This document shows positions 14,250-23,317 of a DNA stretch of 34,529 nucleotides, piece after piece (positions within the stretch are counted from its first letter, which is position 1; each line of letters starts with the position of its first letter). The position numbers and the translations under genes are program-made. Source of the stretch: Lachnospiraceae bacterium (lineage in GTDB: Bacteria; Bacillota; Clostridia; Lachnospirales; Lachnospiraceae); contig JAFZDQ010000105.1 in NCBI GenBank assembly GCA_017561085.1, positions 1-34,529 of the forward strand. Reading direction: 5' to 3'. The notes beneath the pieces were generated by a model. It did not search any database, was not told where the DNA came from, and saw only the letters and a program-made list of their open reading frames with translations.

Positions 14250-16391
14250 ATGGAACTTGTGAGAAATGAAGAAAAAAACAAAGCATTCAGGGAACGTGCG
14301 CGTGAACTGGTTTCCCAGATGACACTGGAAGAAAAAGCATTCCAGATGATGCACGGTGCACCTGCAATTGAAAGACTGGATATTAAGGCATATAACTGGT
14401 GGAATGAAGCACTTCACGGCGTGGCGAGAGCCGGCGTTGCTACCGTATTCCCGCAGGCAATCGGCCTTGCGGCTACTTTTGATGAAGACTTTTTGGAAGA
14501 AGTGGCAGATGCAATTTCCACAGAGGGCAGAGCCAAGTTCAATGCCCAGCAGAAATTTGACGATACCGACATTTATAAGGGATTAACCTTCTGGTCTCCC
14601 AATGTAAATATTTTCAGAGATCCCAGATGGGGAAGAGGACATGAAACCTTTGGGGAAGACCCTTACCTTACTTCCAGACTGGGCGTACGTTTCATCGAAG
14701 GTCTTCAGGGACATGATGAAAATTATTTGAAGGCTTCCGCATGTGCGAAGCATTTTGCGGTACACAGCGGTCCCGAAGCACTCCGTCACAGATTTAATGC
14801 AGTGGCAAGTGTACAGGATATGTATGAAACTTATCTTCCTGCTTTTAAGGCTTGTATTCAGGAAGCAAAGGTAGAATCCGTAATGGGTGCTTATAACAGA
14901 ACCAACGGCGAACCCTGCTGCGGAAGCAAGACCCTGCTGAAGGATATTCTCCGTGACGAATGGGGCTTTGAAGGTCATGTGGTTTCCGACTGTTGGGCAA
15001 TTAAGGATTTCCATGAAGGTCATGATGTAACATCAGGTCCGCTTGAATCCGTAGCCATGGCAGTAAAGAACGGCTGTGACTTAAACTGCGGTAACTTATT
15101 CGGTTATGTGAAGGAAGCCGTAGAAAGCGGCATGATTCCCGAAGAGAGAGTGGATGAAGCCCTTGTAAATCTTTTTACCACCAGAATGAAACTGGGACTT
15201 TTCGATGAAAAAGGAAAGACACCCTATGATGATATTCCTTATACTGTTGTAGACAGCAAGGAAATGAGAGAACTGAACTTAAAGGCAGCTGAGAAGTGTA
15301 TCGTTCTTTTGAAGAATGAAAATAACATGCTTCCTTTGGATAAATCCAAATTAAATACCGTTGGTGTCATCGGACCCAACGCAAATAACAGAAGAGCCCT
15401 GGTAGGAAACTACGAAGGAACCGCTTCCCGTTACTTTACCGTTTCCGAAGGTATCCAGGAATACCTTGGCGATGATGTAAGAGTACTTGTATCTGACGGA
15501 TGTCATTTACATCTTGACCGTACCGAATTCTTAAGTGCCGGTAAAGACAGATATTCTGAAGTAAAGGCTGTTTGTGAAGCCAGTGATGTGATTATCATGT
15601 GTCTTGGCCTGGATGCAGGTTTAGAGGGTGAAGAAGGTGATACCGGCAACTCCTATGCAAGTGGTGACAAGCCTGATTTAAATCTTCCCGGAAACCAGCA
15701 GGAAGTACTGGAAATTGCTTATGCTTCCGGCAAGCCCGTGGTACTTGTTCTCCTTGCAGGAAGTGCCCTTGCGGTAACCTGGGCTGACGAACATATTCCT
15801 GCCATTGTACAGGGCTGGTATCCCGGTGCGCAGGGCGGAAGGGCCATCGCGAGAATGCTCTTTGGTGATGTAAATCCCGAAGGACATTTACCTGTTACCT
15901 TCTACTATGATACAAATGACCTTCCTGAGTTTACCGATTACTCCATGGAAGGAAGAACCTACCGTTATATGAAGAATGAAGCCCTTTATCCTTTCGGATA
16001 CGGACTTTCTTATACAAACTATGAATATCAGGATGTGAAAGCAAGTGCTGCTTCTGTAGGCACAGACGGCATCACTGTTTCCGCAACCGTGAAGAATACC
16101 GGTGACAGACAGGGTACCGAAACCGTTCAGGTTTACGTGAAGATTATGAAAGAGGGCACTCCCAATGCGCAGCTGAAGGGTATCTCCAAAGTAACCCTTG
16201 CACCCGGTGAGTCCAAAGAAGTTTCTGTGAAGCTTCCGGCAGAAGCATTCGGACTTTACGACGAAGAAGGTAAATTCGTAATCGATCAGACACAGGCCAC
16301 CATTTATGTGGGCGGCCAGGCTCCTGATACCAGAAGTGAAAAATTAACAGGCAAGAAGGTTGCGGCATTATCCGTAGCTGTAGAAGTTTAA
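14250..16391 (+). CDS. GH3 beta-xylosidase/beta-glucosidase, intracellular
   Basis: A 713-residue family 3 glycosidase that removes single sugars from the non-reducing end of oligosaccharides. The barrel domain includes YNWWNEALHGV (near 48-58), common in beta-xylosidase-like members, SPNVNIFRDPRWGRGHETFGEDP, AKHFAVHSGPE, and the nucleophile Asp247 in VVSDCWAI. The alpha/beta sandwich domain has the acid/base region EGEEGDTG (459-466), and the C-terminal fibronectin-III-like domain covers about 600-713. There is no signal peptide. The beta-xylosidase reading is favoured by the neighbouring GH67 and GH8 genes. Codon use shifts toward A/T-ending codons compared with the aromatic genes, suggesting high expression. 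It starts the locus facing the AraC regulator; a ribosome site is weak (GGGAGAGTTACG). Confidence 0.9.
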   Translation: MELVRNEEKNKAFRERARELVSQMTLEEKAFQMMHGAPAIERLDIKAYNWWNEALHGVARAGVATVFPQAIGLAATFDEDFLEEVADAISTEGRAKFNAQQKFDDTDIYKGLTFWSPNVNIFRDPRWGRGHETFGEDPYLTSRLGVRFIEGLQGHDENYLKASACAKHFAVHSGPEALRHRFNAVASVQDMYETYLPAFKACIQEAKVESVMGAYNRTNGEPCCGSKTLLKDILRDEWGFEGHVVSDCWAIKDFHEGHDVTSGPLESVAMAVKNGCDLNCGNLFGYVKEAVESGMIPEERVDEALVNLFTTRMKLGLFDEKGKTPYDDIPYTVVDSKEMRELNLKAAEKCIVLLKNENNMLPLDKSKLNTVGVIGPNANNRRALVGNYEGTASRYFTVSEGIQEYLGDDVRVLVSDGCHLHLDRTEFLSAGKDRYSEVKAVCEASDVIIMCLGLDAGLEGEEGDTGNSYASGDKPDLNLPGNQQEVLEIAYASGKPVVLVLLAGSALAVTWADEHIPAIVQGWYPGAQGGRAIARMLFGDVNPEGHLPVTFYYDTNDLPEFTDYSMEGRTYRYMKNEALYPFGYGLSYTNYEYQDVKASAASVGTDGITVSATVKNTGDRQGTETVQVYVKIMKEGTPNAQLKGISKVTLAPGESKEVSVKLPAEAFGLYDEEGKFVIDQTQATIYVGGQAPDTRSEKLTGKKVAALSVAVEV

Positions 16392-16436
16392 AATACTGCG
16401 ATTTGCATGCAGATTGAAAACATAATTATGTGAAAG

Positions 16437-16475
16437 AACCGGTTGTCACGGAGAATTCCGGCGACAGCCGGTTTT
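16437..16475 (+). terminator. Hairpin between GH3 and GH67
   Basis: AACCGGTTGTC (16437-16447) pairs with GACAGCCGGTT (16463-16473), 11 bp with one G-T pair, with an inner CGGA/TCCG helix. Only four T residues follow, so it may attenuate or stabilise RNA ends rather than end transcription fully. Confidence 0.6.
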
Positions 16476-16509
16476 GAACCATTTTGGAAATGGGGAGAAA
16501 GGAGCAGGA

Positions 16510-18504
16510 ATGCAAAAAAGTTGGACAGAGCTTTGGCTTTCCTATGAACCGAAAAAGGAAAACGGTAATCTGCCTTTTTGGCAAACCATCAGCCTTACAG
16601 GCTTTGATGAAGCAAGCGGAATCGTGGAAAATGCTTTGGCAGAACTGGTAGAGGGTGCCAGGGGAATGCTGGACGTGATTCCTGAAATTATTTTAGAAGA
16701 AGAGATTGAGCAGGGAATTGCCATTATGAGAGATGCGGCCATGGAGCCGGAAAGTTACCTGCTTTGCCGAAACGGTGCGAAAATCTTTTTGAAGGCAGGA
16801 GATGAAAAAGGACTGCTTTACGGTGTGTTCCATTTGCTCAGACGGGTGGCCATGGAAGAGGTGCCGGATTTTGAAGAAATCTATTGCAAGCCGGATAATC
16901 CGCTCCGTATGTACAACCACTGGGACAATATGGACGGCAGTATCGAGCGCGGCTATTCGGGTAATTCCTTCTTCTTTGAAAACAATGAAATCATACAGGA
17001 TGAGAGAATTACGGATTATGCCAGACTGATGGCAAGCATCGGAATCAACGGCGTAGTCGTTAACAATGTAAATGTAAAGGACGCAGCCACCTATCTGATT
17101 ACAGACCGCTATTTTGATAAAGTGGCGAAGATGGCCGAAATCTTCGGCTCCTACGGCATCCGATTTTTCTTAAGTCTTAACTTTGCGGCACCGCTGGAAC
17201 TGGGCGGTCCGGACAGTGCAGACCCCTTGGATGAGCGGGTAATTGCCTGGTGGAAAGCGAAGATGGAAGAGGTATTTCGCCGGATTCCCAACCTGGGAGG
17301 CTTTTTGGTAAAGGCCGATTCGGAAGGCCGGCCGGGACCTTTTACTTACGGAAGGACTCAGGCGGACGGTGCCAATATGCTGGCGGATCTTGTGAAGCCC
17401 TATGGCGGCATCATTATCTGGCGTTGCTTTGTATATAACTGTACCCAGGACTGGCGTGATTACAAGACGGACAGGGCAAGAGCAGGTTATGATAACTTCA
17501 TTGAAATGGATGGGGATTATCATGAAAATGTGATTTTACAGATTAAAAACGGTCCCATGGATTTCCAGATTCGGGAAGCCGTATCCCCGCTTTTGGGCGG
17601 TCTTAAGAAAACCAACCAGATGCTGGAGGTACAGGTTGCCCAGGAATATACGGGGCAGCAGATAGACCTTTGCTATCTGATTCCGCTTTTTAAAGAGGTT
17701 CTTGATTTTAAGACCTATTGTGCACCGGAAAAGGATACTGTGGCGGATGTCATAAGCGGCAGATGCTACGGCAACAAAAATACCGGAATTGCAGCGGTAA
17801 TCAATACCGGCCGGGATGCCAACTGGACCGGAAACGATTTGGCGGCAGCCAATTTGTACGGATTCGGAAGACTTGCCTTTGACATGAGTCTTTCCGCAGA
17901 AGAAATTGCAGAAGAGTGGGTGAAGCAAACCTTTTCTACCGAGGAAGAAGTGGTAAAGAAGGTGACAGAGCTTTTGATGGGCTCCCGGGCAACCTACGAA
18001 AAATATACATGCCCGCTGGGCATCGGTTGGATGGTGACACCCCATTATCACTACGGCCCCAGCATTGACGGCTATGAATATTCCAGATGGGGTACCTACC
18101 ACAGGGCGGACCATTGGGGCATCGGCGTGGACAGGACGGATGCGGGAACCGGTTATGTACGGCAGTATTATGAACCCAACGCATCTATGTACAATGACAT
18201 CGCTACCTGTCCGGAAGAGTTGCTTTTGTTCTTCCATCATGTACCCTACACCTACCGGTTAAAAACAGGAAAAACCCTAATCCAGCACATCTATGATACC
18301 CATTTTGAAGGGGTATCCGAGGTGGAAGCGATGATTCAGGTGTGGGAGAGCCTAAGCGGCAAGGTAGAAAAGCGCGCCTACGATACCGTAAGGGAGCGTT
18401 TTGACAGACAACTTGTAAACGCCAAGGAGTGGCGCGACCAGGTAAATTCCTATTTTTACCGTAAGAGCGGAATCCCTGATGAAAAGGGACGGAAAATATA
18501 TTAA
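16510..18504 (+). CDS. aguA: GH67 alpha-glucuronidase
   Basis: A 664-residue family 67 enzyme that removes 4-O-methylglucuronic acid from the non-reducing-end xylose of aldouronic acids. The catalytic set is intact: Glu272 in KADSEGRPGP, Asp351 in QIKNGPMDFQ and Glu379 in AQEYTGQQ. The spacings of 79 and 28 residues equal those of the Geobacillus enzyme (E285, D364, E392). The ATG at 16510 is chosen because AAAGGAG lies 6 bases before it; an in-frame TTG at 16474 falls inside the upstream hairpin. There is no signal peptide, so it is cytoplasmic, as expected for the family. Together with the ABC transporter and YesMN genes downstream it marks an aldouronate-utilization locus. Assignment is firm. 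Confidence 0.95.
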   Translation: MQKSWTELWLSYEPKKENGNLPFWQTISLTGFDEASGIVENALAELVEGARGMLDVIPEIILEEEIEQGIAIMRDAAMEPESYLLCRNGAKIFLKAGDEKGLLYGVFHLLRRVAMEEVPDFEEIYCKPDNPLRMYNHWDNMDGSIERGYSGNSFFFENNEIIQDERITDYARLMASIGINGVVVNNVNVKDAATYLITDRYFDKVAKMAEIFGSYGIRFFLSLNFAAPLELGGPDSADPLDERVIAWWKAKMEEVFRRIPNLGGFLVKADSEGRPGPFTYGRTQADGANMLADLVKPYGGIIIWRCFVYNCTQDWRDYKTDRARAGYDNFIEMDGDYHENVILQIKNGPMDFQIREAVSPLLGGLKKTNQMLEVQVAQEYTGQQIDLCYLIPLFKEVLDFKTYCAPEKDTVADVISGRCYGNKNTGIAAVINTGRDANWTGNDLAAANLYGFGRLAFDMSLSAEEIAEEWVKQTFSTEEEVVKKVTELLMGSRATYEKYTCPLGIGWMVTPHYHYGPSIDGYEYSRWGTYHRADHWGIGVDRTDAGTGYVRQYYEPNASMYNDIATCPEELLLFFHHVPYTYRLKTGKTLIQHIYDTHFEGVSEVEAMIQVWESLSGKVEKRAYDTVRERFDRQLVNAKEWRDQVNSYFYRKSGIPDEKGRKIY

Positions 18505-18517
18505 TTCATACGTTTCA

Positions 18518-18546
18518 TTGACAAAATACCAAAAAATCAGGATAAT
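18518..18546 (+). promoter_or_regulatory. Internal promoter before GH8
   Basis: TTGACA at 18518-18523, 17-base spacer, GATAAT at 18541-18546. A hairpin (GCAGC/GCTGC with an inner AGT/ACT) follows at about 18552-18582, just before the GGGAGGAG ribosome site of GH8. It would give GH8 and the YesMN pair expression independent of GH67. Confidence 0.7.
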
Positions 18547-18596
18547 AAAGAGCAGCAAGTGCTTGGGGAAGTGACTGCTGCGGGAGGAGAGATACT

Positions 18597-19763
18597 ATGA
18601 GAGCATTTGAAACAGGAAACTACCGTAATTTATTTTTAGAAGCAGGAAAGAGTCAGGAAGAAATTGACAAAAAGCTTCAGGAAATCTGGGACACTTTCTT
18701 TTACGGTCCCGAAGATGAGAGAATTTATCATCCCGCAGGCGAAGATATGGGATATCTGGTAGATACCGGAAATATCGATGCCAGAACGGAAGGCATGAGC
18801 TACGGTATGATGATTTGTGTCCAGATGGACAAGAAGGAAGAGTTTGACCGTATCTGGAAATGGGCTTGTACCTATATGTGGATGGATGAAGGTGAGAATG
18901 AAGGCTACTTTGCATGGTCCTGCGGACTTGACGGTACCAAGAATGCTTACGGCGCGGCACCTGACGGCGAAGAATTTTTCGCAATGGCATTATTCTTTGC
19001 ATCCCACAGATGGGGAGACGGCGAAGGAATCTTTAACTACTCCGAAATGGCCAAGAAGATTTTAAGAGCCTGCTTACACAAGGGTGAAAACGGCAGACCC
19101 GGATATCCTATGTGGAACCGTGAAAACAAGCAGATTTTGTTTGTTGCAGGCTGTGATCATACAGATCCTTCTTATCATTTGCCTCATTTTTATGAGTTGT
19201 TTGCACTTTGGGCAGATGAAGAAGACAGGGAATTCTTTAAAGAAGCAGCAGCTGTCAGCAGAGAGTATCTTGCAAAGGCTTGTCATCCCGAAACCGGTAT
19301 GAACGCTGAGTATGCGGAATTTGACGGAAGTCCCATGAGCAGACCCATTCCCTGGACCAAGGACAGACATGACTGGTTCTTCAGCGATGCTTACAGAACG
19401 GTTGCAAATATCGGTCTGGATTATGAATGGTTCGGCATTGATGCAGGACAGGTTAAGGCGGCAGAGAGACTGCAGCATTATCTGGGTGTTGTCCGCAAGG
19501 AAAATCCTTACGTGATTTATGAGGTGGACGGAACTCCCATTGATACACCTGCACTTCATCCCGTTGGGCTGATGGTAACCACTGCACAGGGCAGTCTTGC
19601 GGTAATCGGCGCAGGCTACGGTGAGGAAGAAGAAAAGCTTGCCTTTGAATGGATTGAAAAGTTCTGGAACGAGCCTCTGCGTACAGGCGTAAGAAGATAT
19701 TATGACAACTGTCTGTATTTCTTTGCATTCCTTGCGCTCAGCGGCAATTACAGAATTTGGTAA
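18597..19763 (+). CDS. rex: GH8 reducing-end xylose-releasing exo-oligoxylanase
   Basis: A 388-residue family 8 enzyme, about the same length as the Bacillus halodurans Rex enzyme. It releases xylose one unit at a time from the reducing end of xylo-oligosaccharides by an inverting mechanism. The acid Glu65 lies in ARTEGMSYGMM and the base Asp264 in WFFSDAYRT, the expected Rex positions. FAWSCGLDGT and GAAPDGEEFFAMAL are GH8 barrel motifs. No signal peptide is seen, which agrees with the cytoplasmic role of Rex. GGGAGGAG lies 8-9 bases before the ATG. Working from the reducing end, it complements GH67 and GH3, which need a free non-reducing end. It is followed after 26 bases by the sensor kinase gene, probably in one transcript. 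Confidence 0.93.
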   Translation: MRAFETGNYRNLFLEAGKSQEEIDKKLQEIWDTFFYGPEDERIYHPAGEDMGYLVDTGNIDARTEGMSYGMMICVQMDKKEEFDRIWKWACTYMWMDEGENEGYFAWSCGLDGTKNAYGAAPDGEEFFAMALFFASHRWGDGEGIFNYSEMAKKILRACLHKGENGRPGYPMWNRENKQILFVAGCDHTDPSYHLPHFYELFALWADEEDREFFKEAAAVSREYLAKACHPETGMNAEYAEFDGSPMSRPIPWTKDRHDWFFSDAYRTVANIGLDYEWFGIDAGQVKAAERLQHYLGVVRKENPYVIYEVDGTPIDTPALHPVGLMVTTAQGSLAVIGAGYGEEEEKLAFEWIEKFWNEPLRTGVRRYYDNCLYFFAFLALSGNYRIW

Positions 19764-19789
19764 TAAGGAAACAATAAGGGTGACGCTCG

Positions 19790-21562
19790 ATGAACGGTTT
19801 ATGGAAGAGAATGGAAAACATAATAAATGACTACAGTATCCGGAAGAAATTGATGCTGTTTTACATTTGTTGCGTGCTCCTGCCACTGTTCATCACCGAC
19901 AGCGTCATCCTTACTATTTTGTTACGGACGGAACAGGTACAGCAAAAGCAGGAAATGGAAAATGTAGCCGGCGCGGTGCGGGCGGATTTAGCCTACACCT
20001 TTGATGAAATTTCCAAGATGGCCAATACGCTGTATATTAACCGTGAGATTTATGAATTTTTGGATAAAGAATACACTTCGGAACTGCATTTTTTTAATGC
20101 CAGTCGTAGCGTGGAAAGCAAAAGCTTTTATGTAACCAGTATTAACTCCGGAAGTATCGGCGTGGTGCTTTGCGGGGACAATGAAACACTGGTAAACGGC
20201 GGTCATTTCTATAAACTGTCCTCCGTAAGGGATGAAGAATGGTGTGATAAAATATTATCCTCCGGCAAAAATACGGTGGTACATTTTTATTACATCGGTG
20301 ATGAGAACCCCTCTGCCTTTTCCAAAAGAAAGGTGTCGGTTATCAGACGTTTGAATTATTTCAAGGATTTAAAGAGCGAGAAGTTAGTCAGAATTGACTT
20401 GGAATACAGTACCCTGGTGCGAAGACTGGCCAATATGAAATATACCATGCCGGTATATGTCTGCTCCGGAGACAGGATTTTGTTTTCCAATGCAGGGCAT
20501 AATAAAGAAAATATTGACTATGAAATGCTTACCGGCAAGGAAAAAATCGGTGTAGCCAGGGATTTTGATTTGTATGGGGAGTCTTTAAGAATTCTGGTTT
20601 TGGAAACGGAAAGTGATATTTTTGACTTCTTAAAAAATCATTTTCTGCTTATTTCTTTAATGATTGCTTTTAATATTTTGCTTCCCTGGTCGCTGACGGT
20701 AGGTTTTAACCGTTCTTTTACGTCCCGCTTGGGAGAACTCAGCGAAGCTTTTAACCAGGTGGAGGCGGAGAGTCTTAAGGAAATTGAAAATATCAGAGGC
20801 AGTGATGAAATCGGTAGTCTGATGAAGAATTATAACCGAATGGTACTCAGGTCAAGGGAACTGATTAAGACGGTATATAAGGACAGACTTGAGAAACAAA
20901 AGATGGACATCGCAAGACAGAATGCAGAGCTCCTTGCCCTGCACAGCCAGATTAACCCCCATTTCCTCTTTAACGTGCTGGAAAGTATCCGTATGCACAG
21001 CGTCATTAAAGGCGAAGAGGAAACGGCCGGCATGATAGAAAGACTGGCGGTACTGGAGCGGCAGAATGTAAACTGGAAAAGTGATTTCATCAGGCTCAGC
21101 GAGGAACTGGCATTTATTGAGGCCTATCTGGAACTGCAAAAATACCGGTTCGGGGACAGATTGTCCTATCAGATTGAGGCCCAGAAGGATTGTCTTGATT
21201 TTATTTTGCCTAAGCTGACGCTGGTTACTTTTGTAGAGAATGCCTGCGTTCACGGAATTGAAAAGAAAGCAGTACCCTGTTGGATTTATATCCGCGTATA
21301 CCGTAAGGGAGACTGGTTGTATCTGGAAATTGAGGACACCGGTGGCGGTATGGATGAAGAAACCGTAGAAGAACTCAGGGCACGGATGCAGGTCAGCAAT
21401 ATAGAAGCGCTTATGAATAATGAGCATGTAGGGATTGTCAATGCCTGCCTGAGACTGAAGATGGTAACGGGCGGTGCGACGGAATTTGAACTGGAAAGTG
21501 AAGAAAGGGTAGGTACCTTTATGGTAATTAAGGTGCCTGTTGAAAATTTGGAACGTGGTTAA
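19790..21562 (+). CDS. yesM: YesM-type sensor histidine kinase
   Basis: A 590-residue membrane kinase. Membrane helices are predicted at about 20-45 and 283-303, framing an extracellular sensing domain of about 235 residues. A HAMP-like linker (about 304-357) leads to the His_kinase domain, with the phosphorylated His391 in SQINPHFLFNVLES, and an ATPase domain with VENACVHG (N box) and EDTGGGM (G1 box). Members sense extracellular oligosaccharides, often through the partner binding protein, and phosphorylate a YesN-type regulator. The regulator follows after 12 bases. The ribosome site is weak (AAGGGTGACGCTCG before ATG); an alternative ATG lies seven codons in. The expected target is the transporter operon downstream. 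Confidence 0.93.
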   Translation: MNGLWKRMENIINDYSIRKKLMLFYICCVLLPLFITDSVILTILLRTEQVQQKQEMENVAGAVRADLAYTFDEISKMANTLYINREIYEFLDKEYTSELHFFNASRSVESKSFYVTSINSGSIGVVLCGDNETLVNGGHFYKLSSVRDEEWCDKILSSGKNTVVHFYYIGDENPSAFSKRKVSVIRRLNYFKDLKSEKLVRIDLEYSTLVRRLANMKYTMPVYVCSGDRILFSNAGHNKENIDYEMLTGKEKIGVARDFDLYGESLRILVLETESDIFDFLKNHFLLISLMIAFNILLPWSLTVGFNRSFTSRLGELSEAFNQVEAESLKEIENIRGSDEIGSLMKNYNRMVLRSRELIKTVYKDRLEKQKMDIARQNAELLALHSQINPHFLFNVLESIRMHSVIKGEEETAGMIERLAVLERQNVNWKSDFIRLSEELAFIEAYLELQKYRFGDRLSYQIEAQKDCLDFILPKLTLVTFVENACVHGIEKKAVPCWIYIRVYRKGDWLYLEIEDTGGGMDEETVEELRARMQVSNIEALMNNEHVGIVNACLRLKMVTGGATEFELESEERVGTFMVIKVPVENLERG

Positions 21563-21574
21563 AGGGAGAATTGT

Positions 21575-23179
21575 ATGCAGTTAAAAGTAATGCTGGTGGA
21601 TGATGAGCCGTTTATTTTACGCGGGCTTACCATGTTGATTGATTGGGAAAAGGAAGGCTGCGAAATCGTTAAGACGGCATCAAACGGAAAAGATGCCTAT
21701 GAATATTATAAGGAAAACCCGGTGGACCTTATTATTGCGGACATTAAAATGCCCGTGATGACAGGACTGGAACTTCTGGAAAAAATCAGACAGGAGGATA
21801 CGAATACCTTTTTTGTCATCCAGAGCGGTTATAACGATTTTGCCTATGCCCAGAAAGCCCTCCGGTTCGGCAGTATGGACTATATTTTAAAGCCGGTCCA
21901 GAAGGATACCCTGTTAGAGCTGGTGCGGAAGGTGGTCAGCCAGAAAGAAGCTACTGCAAGGGAAGAAGAAGATAATTTGAAGCTGCAGCGCAGTTATCTG
22001 GTACAGAATTTATCCACCCTGATAAAAGGGAAAGCGGATGCCGCTGTATTAGAGTATGTTAAGGAGCAACTGCCTTGTTCGGAAAAGGTCCGTTATATCC
22101 AAATCTGGTTAAATGCTTTTGATTATCTGGAGGAAATGGATGACAACGAATTGTGGGAGCTTAAAAAACGTCTGTATGAAAATTGTACGGCCTTTTTGGG
22201 GGAAGAGAGCAGTTATTGCCTGAAGGATGTTTTCGGCTATGATGAAGAGCACAACATCAGCGTGATTTATTGTGAGGCCATGGCTGAAAAACGGCAGTTA
22301 TCCATGCAGGAATTTATGGAAAAACTACTGCAGGAAGCGGGAAGGGATTTGGGCGTGCCTGTGGTGCTCCTGATCGGTAAGGAAGTGGATGATATTGCCA
22401 AGGTGTCCCATTCCTACAGCAGTGCCTGTGTATTAAAGAGCTTTAAAGGCTTCCGTGCAGAAAAGAGTCTTTACTATTATGAAGAGGAAGTCCATGTAAA
22501 CCAGAATAAAGTAGTTCTTTGCAAGCAGAGTCTGGATAAACTGATTTCGGCAGTAGAGCAAAACGACCGTGTGGAAATCAACAACAGCGTGGATGCCTTA
22601 TTTACTGAAATGGAAAGTATAGGTATGACGGGAGAAATTGTTTCCATGAATACCAATTATCTGTTGTTCCAGCTGATTCATCTGGCGGTAGAGCAGGATG
22701 AATCCGTAGACCAGGAAGAGGTTATGCTTTATATCAGTAATAATGTTTTCGATGCGGATATTTCACGAGGCAGCCGTGCCCATCTGCGCCGTTTTGCCTG
22801 TGAGTATGCGGAATATTTAATCCAGCTTCGTAAGAATGTATCCCGTGGTGTGCTGATGGAAGTGGAGCACGAGGTAAGGGAACATTTTGCAGAAAACCTT
22901 ACCCTGAAGGAACTCAGTAAGAAATACTTTGTAAACAGTTCTTACCTGGGACAGATTTTCCGCAAGAAATACGGGCAGTCCTTTAAAGATTACCTGAGTA
23001 ACTACAGAATCAATGAAGCGGCCCAGATGCTTCTGCGTACCGACAAAAAGATCAGCGTGATTGCCGAAGAGGTAGGCTATCACGATACGGACTATTTTAT
23101 CAGCCGTTTTATCGAACAAAAGGGCTGTACCCCTGCCAGATACCGTAAAAATGCAGGTGAAATTGATAAAAATGAATAA
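21575..23179 (+). CDS. yesN: YesN-type AraC-output response regulator
   Basis: A 534-residue response regulator. The receiver domain (1-120) has the acidic pair Asp9-Asp10, phospho-acceptor Asp56 in IIADIKMPVMTG and the conserved Lys in YILKPVQ. A long middle region (about 130-420) has no family I can name and is typical of YesN proteins. The C-terminal 100 residues form the AraC DNA-binding domain: LTLKELSKKYFVNSSYLGQIF and ISVIAEEVGYHDTDYFISRF. It is translated directly after the kinase with AAGGGAG as ribosome site, and is followed by a strong terminator. By position and by analogy with aldouronate loci it should activate the binding-protein and permease genes that follow. Confidence 0.94.
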   Translation: MQLKVMLVDDEPFILRGLTMLIDWEKEGCEIVKTASNGKDAYEYYKENPVDLIIADIKMPVMTGLELLEKIRQEDTNTFFVIQSGYNDFAYAQKALRFGSMDYILKPVQKDTLLELVRKVVSQKEATAREEEDNLKLQRSYLVQNLSTLIKGKADAAVLEYVKEQLPCSEKVRYIQIWLNAFDYLEEMDDNELWELKKRLYENCTAFLGEESSYCLKDVFGYDEEHNISVIYCEAMAEKRQLSMQEFMEKLLQEAGRDLGVPVVLLIGKEVDDIAKVSHSYSSACVLKSFKGFRAEKSLYYYEEEVHVNQNKVVLCKQSLDKLISAVEQNDRVEINNSVDALFTEMESIGMTGEIVSMNTNYLLFQLIHLAVEQDESVDQEEVMLYISNNVFDADISRGSRAHLRRFACEYAEYLIQLRKNVSRGVLMEVEHEVREHFAENLTLKELSKKYFVNSSYLGQIFRKKYGQSFKDYLSNYRINEAAQMLLRTDKKISVIAEEVGYHDTDYFISRFIEQKGCTPARYRKNAGEIDKNE

Positions 23180-23190
23180 AAAATACCTGT

Positions 23191-23235
23191 AACCCGAGAA
23201 ACTATAGTTTGCCACCTAGAGTTTTTCGGGTTTTT
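23191..23235 (+). terminator. Terminator after the response regulator
   Basis: A 17-base stem, 23191-23207 with 23216-23232, with one mismatch and one G-T pair, 8-base loop GTTTGCCAC-type, then a T run. It isolates the YesMN transcript from the transporter genes. Confidence 0.88.
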
Positions 23236-23274
23236 ATATAGAATTAATCGGTTTTTTTCTGTTCACAAATTATT

Positions 23275-23280
23275 TACAAT
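23275..23280 (+). promoter_or_regulatory. Possible -10 element for the binding protein gene
   Basis: TACAAT, 38 bases before the start codon. The -35 region is only a T run (23252-23257), so an activator such as the YesN protein would be needed. Weak support. Confidence 0.3.
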
Positions 23281-23317
23281 TAGAGTACCAAAAATTATAT
23301 AGGGAGGAAACAAAGTA

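Noticed and set aside
16474-16509. A TTG start adding 12 codons to GH67
   Set aside because: It begins in the right arm of a hairpin with no ribosome site; the ATG at 16510 has AAAGGAG at correct spacing.
17536-18240. A 234-codon open frame on the minus strand inside GH67
   Set aside because: It lies opposite the GH67 catalytic region with intact Asp351 and Glu379; no domain is seen in the antisense product.
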